Assembly (NCBI GenBank): GCA_032718475.1
Contig: JAUCBJ010000846.1
Span: 1-39,620 of the forward strand
Source: Nemertoderma westbladi
Taxonomy: Eukaryota; Xenacoelomorpha; Nemertodermatida; Nemertodermatidae
DNA length: 39,620 bases
Direction of reading: 5' to 3'
The notes beneath the pieces were generated by a model. It was not told the DNA's origin and did no database searches. It was given only the letters and a program-made list of their open reading frames with translations. Positions 9,655 through 20,000 of this stretch are shown here, one piece after another (position 1 is the first letter of the stretch; the number at the start of each line of letters is the position of its first letter). A program made the position numbers and the translations under genes.

Positions 9655-9706
9655 ATCTGTCCATGACCTACTATAACAGTAGTGTTATAGTAGGTCATGA
9701 TCTGTC
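9655..9706. mobile_element. 38-bp perfect palindrome flanked by 7-bp direct repeats (miniature foldback insertion)
   Basis: The 17-bp arms catgacctactataaca (9662-9678) and tgttatagtaggtcatg (9683-9699) enclose the 4-base loop gtag. The palindrome is bounded exactly by atctgtc on both sides (9655-9661 and 9700-9706), the arrangement of a small insertion with a target-site duplication. The right arm ends with an ATG (9697-9699) that is in frame with the LDLa coding sequence. Confidence 0.75.
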
Positions 9707-12007
9707 GCTTACTAGTCTGTGTCTGTTTGAATTATCTACAATATATAACTTGTAATTTAATATTTGAGTCGAATATGTCAAATAAAGTGTCAGTAATTCT
9801 ATGGATTTTGTTCACCGTTCATCTGGAGTGCGCGAAATCACAGGAAAAATGCAAAACCTGCTCCCCCCAAACCGTCTGCCCCCAACTGTCGCTAAAGTCG
9901 GTAGACCAGCAGCCCGTGAAGTGTGTGTCGACATCCTTCGAGTGCGACCACATTACCGACTGTGATGACGGATCCGACGAGAGTGTTGCTACTTGCGGAG
10001 ACAAGGTCTCGAGATCCCAGATTCTTAGCCCTGCGCAATGGTGCCCAGTGTTCAACCACCCGATATACTCAACCAGAGCCGCCGAGGCAGAATCCCGCGA
10101 AGTTCCCTTCCCTTGGAGAAATTTTGGACTTTTCCGTAGTGAAATGAATCAGCCTTTTTTCTGTAATGTGCAGAAAAGTTGCAGCAACAGATCTGCCTTG
10201 TCAAATAATCCACCATTTTGTGAAGGGGAAGAGGGAGAGGAGGGAGAGGGAGGAAGTGGCTGTTTTGGAGATGGCCCTCGTTATGTACCACAAGCTTTCC
10301 GGTAAGTTATTATTTTACATTATTTTATAAAACTATTTGAGATGTTTGGCTGTTAACATGCGTAAGAGGCTTTAAAATGCTTTGTGTGGCATTTTATGTT
10401 CTAAAAAATTGTAGTATCTATCAATTTGTAGAACCGCCCGCTTTTAGGTATTATTGTGAAAAGACGATGGCGAAATTGCAATTGAAATACAATTATTACA
10501 CCACTCCTAATACACAATACTGAAGATACCCTGCGGACGTTTAAGATAAAGACACACATAAGTATAATAAGTACACAGGTTTCCCATATTACAGTAATAA
10601 TATTAATCTAATTTAGTTTCTTAAATTAACTTTATATTATTAGATGCGACTATTTGGAGGATTGCGATGATGGTTCTGATGAGCAGTTTTGCGGTTGGAT
10701 AAACATTGTTGAACATCCCTTAATTAGTTCGAGAGGTGCGATACCTCCATCGGAATGGTGTAAATCAGATATACAACTGGTTGATCGCATCAATTCCATC
10801 AAATGCCAACCCCAACAAACCTGCAGCGTTGGTGTGGCAATCAATGGATATCCAAAATTGTTGGTTCCAAACTCTGCTGTTTGTGATGTTTACAAAGATT
10901 GCTTTCAATCCGAAAGTTTTTCTCCTCAGGACGAAACTAGTGATGCTTGTTCTATACTTCCATCGTGGTCTAGCCCGAAGTCTTCCAATGGTTAGTTTAA
11001 TAGATTATAACATTGCTGCAACATTTGATCATTCGTTTTGTGGTGACGTCACGGCAGCAACACTTTGTGAGTCGAACGTATTGCGAGTGATTGTCGCACA
11101 GCAGTAGGGTGACGGTTCAGTGGTATCTGATAAAAACATTAGTTTTGTAATTAAATTATATTTAATTAACATTGTTATTTACAATAAATTTTATTAATTT
11201 TATTTATTCAAATTACACCAATTGCATTATAGGCCAGTTGCATTTCAATAAGTTAATATTAAAGTGTTTTTTTTTTCAGGACTATTAGAACAATGTGGAG
11301 CGAACGCTGATCCCTGGACTTTGGTTCAATCTTCTACTTGGTGTTCTAGTGGGGTCGGTTTCCCTGCACTAGGTTCCGAAACCATCTCACTGCGGTGCGT
11401 TCCTTTACCCGAATGTCGGGAAGGCGTTCCACAATCGACACCCCTACAAGCGAGTTTCTACCAGTGTAATGGAGCTTACGATTGTGTGGACCACTCTGAC
11501 GAGTTGTGTCAAGTTTGTGTTCATAAAACGCAGGAGTGCAGCCCGCCCGCCCCACCGACAACGACACCGGTACCCACCCCTGGACCCACTGTTCCACCAC
11601 CAGTACAGAGTGAGAAGCAATGCTACCAATGGAACTACCATTGCACACTGACAAAGAAATCCAGAACCGACTCCAACCCTATTATTACTTGCGTTGACTC
11701 CAGCAATAGAGTCTTAGATCCATCCATTGTAGATATGAAGGGAGCATCTTTATGTAAACCGGAGACCTCCTGTTATAGATTCATTGATTATGCGCAGAAC
11801 ACAGATGGGACATTATTTACCTTGACATCTGTGGCGGGATGCGACACTCATTGTAACAATGAGGAATTCGTTCACTACCTGAAAGACGACAATCCTTGTC
11901 GAAGTTACTTACCTGAGTTTGCCGGTCTGAGTGACGCCAATCTTTGTCTTCGTGTCTGCTGTGCAGCGATGGAAGACGAGTCGTGTAATAAAGTCACCTA
12001 CCCATAA
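9697..12007 (+). CDS. Secreted Cys-rich protein with LDLa repeats (three exons)
   Basis: Exons are 9697-10301 (donor gtaagt), 10644-10990 (donor gttagt) and 11280-12007 (acceptor tttttttcag). Joined they keep one frame of 559 codons plus stop. The better start is probably the second in-frame ATG at 9775, which gives a classic signal peptide (MSNKVSVILWILFTVHLECA) and a 533-residue precursor; the first ATG lies in the palindrome. LDLa-type calcium-binding motifs are ECDHITDCDDGSDE, CDYLEDCDDGSDEQFC (built across the first splice junction) and CNGAYDCVDHSDELC. Each is followed or preceded by a module with WC and a second Cys about 12-20 residues on (QWCPVF, EWCKSD, TWCSSG). A Thr/Pro linker (about residues 410-435) leads to a C-terminal Cys-rich domain that I do not recognise. 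There is no TM helix or GPI-like tail. Extracellular ligand binding is inferred from LDLa; the gene has no family name I can give. Confidence 0.85.
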
Positions 12008-12246
12008 TTCACATTCTATGTTTTATTAGTTGATTTCTTGGCATGCATTCTATTGTAATGACTTGTCACTTTAAATATTTACACATTAAATATTATATTA
12101 AATTAAATTTCTGTGAAATTAAACAGTCGACCTGCTACATAGGTTATTCAGACATCAGCATTCGATATTTTTTTCCAACATGCTGTGAACATTTTATTTA
12201 ATTACAGACTTTCTTTATTTAATGGTCTTGTTTGTATTTATTATTG

Positions 12247-12325
12247 TTACGATTTTGGCATGGTAATCACTTTGTGAGATTTAAAGATGTTAAGTTGAAA
12301 ATTTAGAAATTTCAATAGGTTCAAA
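12247..12325 (+). repeat. Dispersed repeat fragment, second copy at 28318-28393
   Basis: The order tacgatttt, catg, taat, actttgt, atttaaag, aagttgaaaattt, atcaat/ttcaat is shared with 28318-28393 at roughly 75-80% identity by eye. A related gtggtctccctctagagg stretch at 13111-13128 also recurs at 28438-28457. These are probably old fragments of one transposon family. Confidence 0.65.
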
Positions 12326-12451
12326 AGTAAAGCAGTTTGCCAGTCATTCTCATTCAAACATATCAGTTCACATTTTGCTGCAAGAGGACCTAAATTATAA
12401 TTATTCTCTCATGTATTTGTTTTAAATTCTTCAAGCTAAAACTTACAGATA

Positions 12452-12480
12452 GTGGGGGTGGGGGGGGGGGTGGAAAGGGG
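12452..12480. repeat. Poly-G / G-rich tract
   Basis: The stretch gtgggggtgg then a run of G, tgg and aaagggg. A similar run of about 18 G occurs at 14392-14410 inside the second receptor intron, followed by taggtaggtag. Both could form G-quadruplexes on the + strand. They are otherwise simple low-complexity DNA. Confidence 0.7.
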
Positions 12481-13602
12481 CAGGTTATAGAGACTGCTTT
12501 TTCTAACCAAAACAATAAACGATGTTGTTACCAATTGAGGGAAAGGAGCAGGTTACTGAGACAGCTGTTTCTAACCAAAACAATAATTGTTTACTGGGCG
12601 AAGATTACCTGCGGGCGAAGGTTTCCGCCAGGAGATAGTTTCTCATTTTGAGGGCGAAGATTGCCGAACCTACCTAGTCTGCTCATATTATGATTGGTAA
12701 TCCTTTCCATTGAAAATGAAAATACGATTTCTTCTTGCTATTAAGATATTAACTTAGATATTGGTATAAGTCTCGATTTATTTAGTTGTTATAGAAACTC
12801 AGTACATCTATTTGTGTTTTACCGCAGTTTCCCCCAATAAGATATTTTAGTGTTCTAACTGGTTCCATTTTTAGAACTTCTTAAATAGCAGATATTATAT
12901 AGTCTTTGGTTTATATAGTCGCGATGTATTTACAAATGTTGGAGCCCGTAAAAATTTCTATTTACAGCATCAAAATAATTTACAGTTGTTCTGTCGGTCT
13001 GTCTTTCAACAAATATTCGAAAAGTGAATAACTCATTCAACTGTTTAATGAAATTAAGCCATACTTTGTACGCATGAAGTCTGACAAAATTTTTAAGTAT
13101 GATTTGCGTGAGTGGTCTCCCTCTAGAGGACGGCTTGGCAACTGTTACCCGTGTGGTAATCTGTATAAAAAAAATCATAAAGAAAATGCGAGAACAAGAA
13201 GTGTAAAATAAACGTAAAAGTAAGTGTAAAAATTACAGGCTGAACACCTTGTATCGTATCCACTCCTTTTCTATGAATTAACACCTAGATATATAATACT
13301 GTTTGTTATGTTGGTAAGTTAAGAGGTATTTCATACAAAAGTCTCTAAATACCAAAAGTCTATTGTGGGGCGAGTAAAATGATAACTGTTCGCTGATGAT
13401 GACTTACAGTTGTGCTGCACGATTTATATAATATGGAATCATGTTGTTTCCTAACCAAAACAATAAACGAGACATGAGGTCAATTTACGCCACTATATCT
13501 GAGGGATTTAAGGTGTTTGGTTCCAATCAGTTTGTAGGCCAAGAAGAACTAGTTCCCCACGTTTCTTACTTTCAGCTGTTAGTTGTACATTTATGTTTGC
13601 AG

Positions 13603-14080
13603 CTGGTCGAAGGGATATCCAAATTGATTCATTGCCTTCATCCCCGCGGAATCTTGCCAGCCCCAAACCAGCACAGAGTCGCAAAGTGTATCTATCCTGG
13701 GAACAACCCCTAGCAACCAATCACGAAATAATCAAATACAGTGTTTACTTCTCTGTTGATGGATCACTAAGGTTGGTTTTATTCTGTAGTTTTTATTTGT
13801 AGGTTCAGTTTTTACTTTATAAGTTTTTACTTCACTCTATAACTATAATTGTACATTTCAACACTTAAGCGTTATACGCGAAATATTGAATTTTTTTGTG
13901 TAATTAATGTGTTTCCCATTAATTTGTATTCCAGAGAACGGATAATGAATACATCCCAGACAAATATATATGTAGACAGTCTTCGACCTGATACCATTTA
14001 CACATTCAAAGTGACCGCGTTCAACCAATACGGGGAGAGTGAGGCATCTATTCCGTTGACTATTGTTACACCAGAAGAAA
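13603..14080 (+). other. Receptor FN3 domain 1 (exons 13603-13771 and 13935-14080)
   Basis: The first exon carries the A-B-C strands (LPSSPRNL, then VYLSWEQP and IIKYSVYFS). The second carries the E-F-G strands, with the typical LRPDTIYTFKVTAFNQYGES core. The intron between them is 163 bp. Confidence 0.9.
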
Positions 14081-17000
14081 GTGAGTGAATGTAATGGAAT
14101 TACCATTACGGGCCAGTATATTATTATTACCAGTATAATTATATTTTCAAGAATTCCGCATTTTCCAGATTGTGTTAAATTTTTACATTCAGATCTTTAC
14201 ACTTTTGAACCTCCTGTCATAATGAGCACGCCAGTATATTTATATTGTCGCCAATAAGAAAAACTATGGTTGACAACAATTTTTTTGATAATTTAACATG
14301 ATTTACGTAAAAAATTGCAACATGTTATCTTATTTTGCGATTTCTCAAAACTTGAAAAACCATAGTTTTTGAATTTTTAGCTACTTAAGGGCGGGGGGGG
14401 GGGGGGGGGTAGGTAGGTAGTCCCCCATATTTTTAAATTGTAAACAAAATTAATACCCTATCCGAAAAAAATTTATGTGTCGTTAACCGAACAATCAGGA
14501 AGTTAAGTCGAAAGGCATCTTAAGTTTGCGTTGTATTAATTCCTCGAATAGCCAATGTTACGCTCGTATTTTATCCGTTTAAGGGACCATTCCCAAGCCT
14601 GTGATTGGTCTACGTGCCGTTACCAAGTCATCCACTTCTATTGAACTAAGTTGGTTGCCTCCTGATTCGCCATCAACTCCAATAATTGATGTAAGTTAAT
14701 AATGTAATATAGCTAGTTCTTTATCTCACAGTTACGTTAACTTTATTTATCTCATGCTCAGGGTACAGTTACTTTATCTCACATGTATATATTTATTTTA
14801 TCTCTTAATACTGTTTATTTACTTTATATGTTAGCACCTTTTACTTTATATGTTAGCACCTTTTACTTTATATGTTAGCACCTTTTACTTTATCTCACTG
14901 TGGATACTTTATCTCATGTAATGTATACATTATCCTGTAGATGTTTTCATTGCGTTATACATTATCCCTGTTTTCGTTTTACTTTTTATCACTGTTCCCG
15001 TTTAATGACAGATGGACTTATTCTATACATTATGCCTAACAGTAGATGATGCAGTATTGTTGCTTGGTGACGGGTTGTGACAGAGTCTAGTTGCTAAGCT
15101 ACAAGGACTTCTTATCACTTTAACAGTGCTGTTTACTTTATCACTTTACCGTTTACTTTATGTCACTGTACCGTTTACTTTATATCACTGTATCGCTTAC
15201 TTTATTTCGCAGTGCTGTTTACTTTATATCACCGTAGAGTTTACTTTATCTCACAGTGCTGTTTACTTTATCTCGTAGCACTGTTTATTTTGTATATCAC
15301 AGTAGTGTTTACTTTATCTCACAGTGCTGTTTACTTTATCTCACAGTGCTGTTTACTTTAGATCAATGTACCGTTTACTTTATCTCACAGTGCTGTTTAC
15401 TTTATATCACTGTAACGCTCAGTTTATCTCACAGTGCTGTTTACTTTATCTCACAGTGCTGTTTACTTTATCACACAGTGCTGTTTACTTTATCTCGTAG
15501 CACTGTTTATTTTGTATATCACAGTAGTGTTTACTTTATCTCACAGTGCTGTTTACTTTATCTAACAGCGCTGTTTACTTTATCTCACAGTGCTGTTTAC
15601 TTTATATCAATGTACCGTTTACTTTATCTCACAGTGCTGTTTACTTTATCTCACTGTAACGTTTACTTTATCTCACAGTACACGGTTTCATATAAACGAC
15701 CGGGGGACGACTCTGAGATGGACATGGTTGTTACCCACCCGTCTGTTGTCATAGACCAAGGTCTCACGCCGTTTACAGAGTATTCCTTCCGAGTTATCGC
15801 TAAAAACAAATACGGCTCTGCAGCCATGACAGCGGCTAATGAAGTAACAGCGAGAACGGACCCAGCTGGTTAGTACAGCCATAACAGTGGCTAATGAAGT
15901 AACAGCGAGAACGGACCCAGCTGGTTAGTACAGCCATAACAGCGGCTAATGAAGTAACAGCGAGAACGGACCCAGCTGGTTAGTACAGCCATAACAGCGG
16001 CTAATGAAGTAACAGCGAGAACGGACCCAGCTGGTTAGTACAGCCATAACAGCGAGAACGGACCCAGCTGGTTAGTACAGCCATAACAGCGGTTAAGGAA
16101 GTAACAGCGAGAACGGACCCAGCTGGTTAGTACAGCCATAACAGTGAGAACGGACCCAGCTGGTTAGTACATCCATAACAGCGGTTAAGGAAGTAACAGC
16201 GAGAACGGACCCAGCTGGTTAGTACAGCCATAACAGCGGTTAAGGAAGTAACAGCGAGAACGGACCCAGCTGGTTAGTACAGCCATAACAGTGGCTAAGG
16301 AAGTAACAGCGAGAACGGACCCAGCTGGTTAGTACAGCCATAACAGCGGCTAATGAAGTAACAGCGAGAACGGACCCAGCTGGTTAGTACAGCCATAACA
16401 GCGGCTAATGAAGTAACAGCGAGAACGGACCCAGCTGGTTAGTACAGCCATAACAGCGGTTAAGGAAGTAACAGCGAGAACGGACCCAGCTGGTTAGTAC
16501 AGCCATAACAGTGAGAACGGACCCAGCTGGTTAGTACATCCATAACAGCGGTTAAGGAAGTAACAGCGAGAACGGACCCAGCTGGTTAGTACAGCCATAA
16601 CAGCGGTTAAGGAAGTAACAGCGAGAACGGACCCAGCTGGTTAGTACAGCCATAACAGTGGCTAATGAAGTAACAGCGAGAACGGACCCAGCTGGTTAGT
16701 ACAGCCATAACAGTGAGAACGGACCCAGCTGGTTAGTACATCCATAACAGCGGTTAAGGAAGTAACAGCGAGAACGGACCCAGCTGGTTAGTACAGCCAT
16801 AACAGTGGCTAATGAAGTAACAGCGAGAACGGACCCAGCTGGTTAGTACAGCCATAACAGCGGCTAATGAAGTAACAGCGAGAACGGACCCAGCTGGTTA
16901 GTACAGCCATAACAGCGGCTAATGAAGTAACAGCGAGAACGGACCCAGCTGGTTAGTACAGCCATAACAGCGGTTAAGGAAGTAACAGCGAGAACGGACC

Positions 17001-20000
17001 CAGCTGGTTAGTACAGCCATAACAGTGAGAACGGACCCAGCTGGTTAGTACATCCATAACAGCGGTTAAGGAAGTAACAGCGAGAACGGACCCAGCTGGT
17101 TAGTACAGCCATAACAGCGGTTAAGGAAGTAACAGCGAGAACGGACCCAGCTGGTTAGTACAGCCATAACAGCGGTTAAGGAAGTAACAGCGAGAACGGA
17201 CCCAGCTGGTTAGTACAGCCATAACAGTGGCTAATGAAGTAACAGCGAGAACGGACCCAGCTGGTTAGTACAGCCATAACAGTGGCTAATGAAGTAACAG
17301 CGAGAACGGACCCAGCTGGTTAGTACAGCCATAACAGCGGTTAAGGAAGTAACAGCGAGAACGGACCCAGCTGGTTAGTACAGCCATAACAGTGAGAACG
17401 GACCCAGCTGGTTAGTACATCCATAACAGCGGTTAAGGAAGTAACAGCGAGAACGGACCCAGCTGGTTAGTACAGCCATAACAGCGGTTAAGGAAGTAAC
17501 AGCGAGAACGGACCCAGCTGGTTAGTACAGCCATAACAGCGGTTAAGGAAGTAACAGCGAGAACGGACCCAGCTGGTTAGTACAGCCATAACAGTGGCTA
17601 ATGAAGTAACAGCGAGAACGGACCCAGCTGGTTAGTACAGCCATAACAGCGGCTAATGAAGTAACAGCGAGAACGGACCCAGCTGGTTAGTACAGCCATA
17701 ACAGCGGCTAATGAAGTAACAGCGAGAACGGACCCAGCTGGTTAGTACAGCCATAACAGCGGTTAAGGAAGTAACAGCGAGAACGGACCCAGCTGGTTAG
17801 TACAGCCATAACAGTGGCTAATGAAGTAACAGCGAGAACGGACCCAGCTGGTTAGTACAGCCATAACAGCGGTTAAGGAAGTAACAGCGAGAACGGACCC
17901 AGCTGGTTAGTACAGCCATAACAGTGAGAACGGACCCAGCTGGTTAGTACATCCATAACAGCGGTTAAGGAAGTAACAGCGAGAACGGACCCAGCTGGTT
18001 AGTACAGCCATAACAGCGGTTAAGGAAGTAACAGCGAGAACGGACCCAGCTGGTTAGTACAGCCATAACAGCGGTTAAGGAAGTAACAGCGAGAACGGAC
18101 CCAGCTGGTTAGTACAGCCATAACAGCGGTTAAGGAAGTAACAGCGAGAACGGACCCAGCTGGTTAGTACAGCCATAACAGTGAGAACGGACCCAGCTGG
18201 TTAGTACATCCATAACAGCGGTTAAGGAAGTAACAGCGAGAACGGACCCAGCTGGTTAGTACAGCCATAACAGCGGTTAAGGAAGTAACAGCGAGAACGG
18301 ACCCAGCTGGTTAGTACAGCCATAACAGCGGTTAAGGAAGTAACAGCGAGAACGGACCCAGCTGGTTAGTACAGCCATAACAGTGGCTAATGAAGTAACA
18401 GCGAGAACGGACCCAGCTGGTTAGTACAGCCATAACAGCGGCTAATGAAGTAACAGCGAGAACGGACCCAGCTGGTTAGTACAGCCATAACAGCGGCTAA
18501 TGAAGTAACAGCGAGAACGGACCCAGCTGGTTAGTACAGCCATAACAGCGGTTAAGGAAGTAACAGCGAGAACGGACCCAGCTGGTTAGTACAGCCATAA
18601 CAGTGGCTAATGAAGTAACAGCGAGAACGGACCCAGCTGGTTAGTACAGCCATAACAGCGGTTAAGGAAGTAACAGCGAGAACGGACCCAGCTGGTTAGT
18701 ACAGCCATAACAGTGAGAACGGACCCAGCTGGTTAGTACAGCCATAACAGTGGCTAATGAAGTAACAGCGAGAACGGACCCAGCTGGTTAGTACAGCCAT
18801 AACAGCGGTTAAGGAAGTAACAGCGAGAACGGACCCAGCTGGTTAGTACAGCCATAACAGTGAGAACGGACCCAGCTGGTTAGTACATCCATAACAGCGG
18901 TTAAGGAAGTAACAGCGAGAACGGACCCAACTGGTTAGTACAGCCATAACAGCGGTTAAGGAAGTAACAGCGAGAACGGACCCAGCTGGTTAGTACAGCC
19001 ATAACAGCGGTTAAGGAAGTAACAGCGAGAACGGACCCAGCTGGTTAGTACAGCCATAACAGTGGCTAATGAAGTAACAGCGAGAACGGACCCAGCTGGT
19101 TAGTACAGCCATAACAGCGGCTAATGAAGTAACAGCGAGAACGGACCCAGCTGGTTAGTACAGCCATAACAGCGGCTAATGAAGTAACAGCGAGAACGGA
19201 CCCAGCTGGTTAGTACAGCCATAACAGGGGTTAAGGAAGTAACAGCGAGAACGGACCCAGCTGGTTAGTACAGCCATAACAGCGGCTAATGAAGTAACAG
19301 TGAGAACGGACCCAGCTGGTTAGTACAGCCATAACAGGGGTTAAGGAAGTAACAGCGAGAACGGACCCAGCTGGTTAGTACAGCCATAACAGGGGTTAAG
19401 GAAGTAACAGCGAGAACGGACCCAGCTGGTTAGTACAGCCATAACAGGGGTTAAGGAAGTAACAGCGAGAACGGACCCAGCTGGTTAGTACAGCCATAAC
19501 AGGGGTTAAGGAAGTAACAGCGAGAACGGACCCAGCTGGTTAGTACAGCCATAACAGCGGCTAATGAAGTAACAGCGAGAACGGACCCAGCTGGTTAGTA
19601 CAGCCATAACAGCGGCTAATGAAGTAACAGCTAGAACGGACCCAGCTGGTTAGTACAGCCATAACAGCGGCTAATGAAGTAACAGCGAGAACGGTCCCAG
19701 CTGGTTAGTACAGCCATAACAGCGGCTAATGAAGTAACAGCGAGAACGGACCCAGCTGGTTAGTACAGCCATAACAGCGGCTAATGAAGTAACAGCGAGA
19801 ACGGACCCAGCTGGTTAGTACAGCCATAACAGCGGTTAAGGAAGTAACAGCTAGAACGGACCCAGCTGGTTAGTACAGCCATAACAGTGGCTAAGGAAGT
19901 AACAGCGAGAACGGACCCAGCTGGTTAGTACAGCCATAACAGCGGCTAATGAAGTAACAGCGAGAACGGACCCAGCTGGTTAGTACAGCCATAACAGCGG

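Larger units (their letters stand above)
12008..13602. other. Non-coding interval between the LDLa gene and the first visible receptor exon
   Basis: About 1.6 kb without a supported exon. I looked for Ig-domain exons expected just before the receptor FN3 exons and saw none. It contains the LDLa 3' UTR, a poly-G tract (about 12452-12480), two near-tandem copies of a roughly 68-bp segment (12471-12540 and 12541-12600) sharing ctaaccaaaacaataa, with a third copy of that core at 13446-13468, and a decayed dispersed repeat (12247-12325). Confidence 0.6.

Noticed and set aside
11041-11052. CRE-like palindrome gtgacgtcacgg
   Set aside because: It lies in an LDLa-gene intron with no supporting context. 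A single 8-mer is not enough to call a site.
15256-15873. 205-codon ORF covering the 22-bp array and exon 4
   Set aside because: Only its last part is the real exon. The first 140 codons translate the intronic repeat (LLYLTVLFTLS), with a splice acceptor between.
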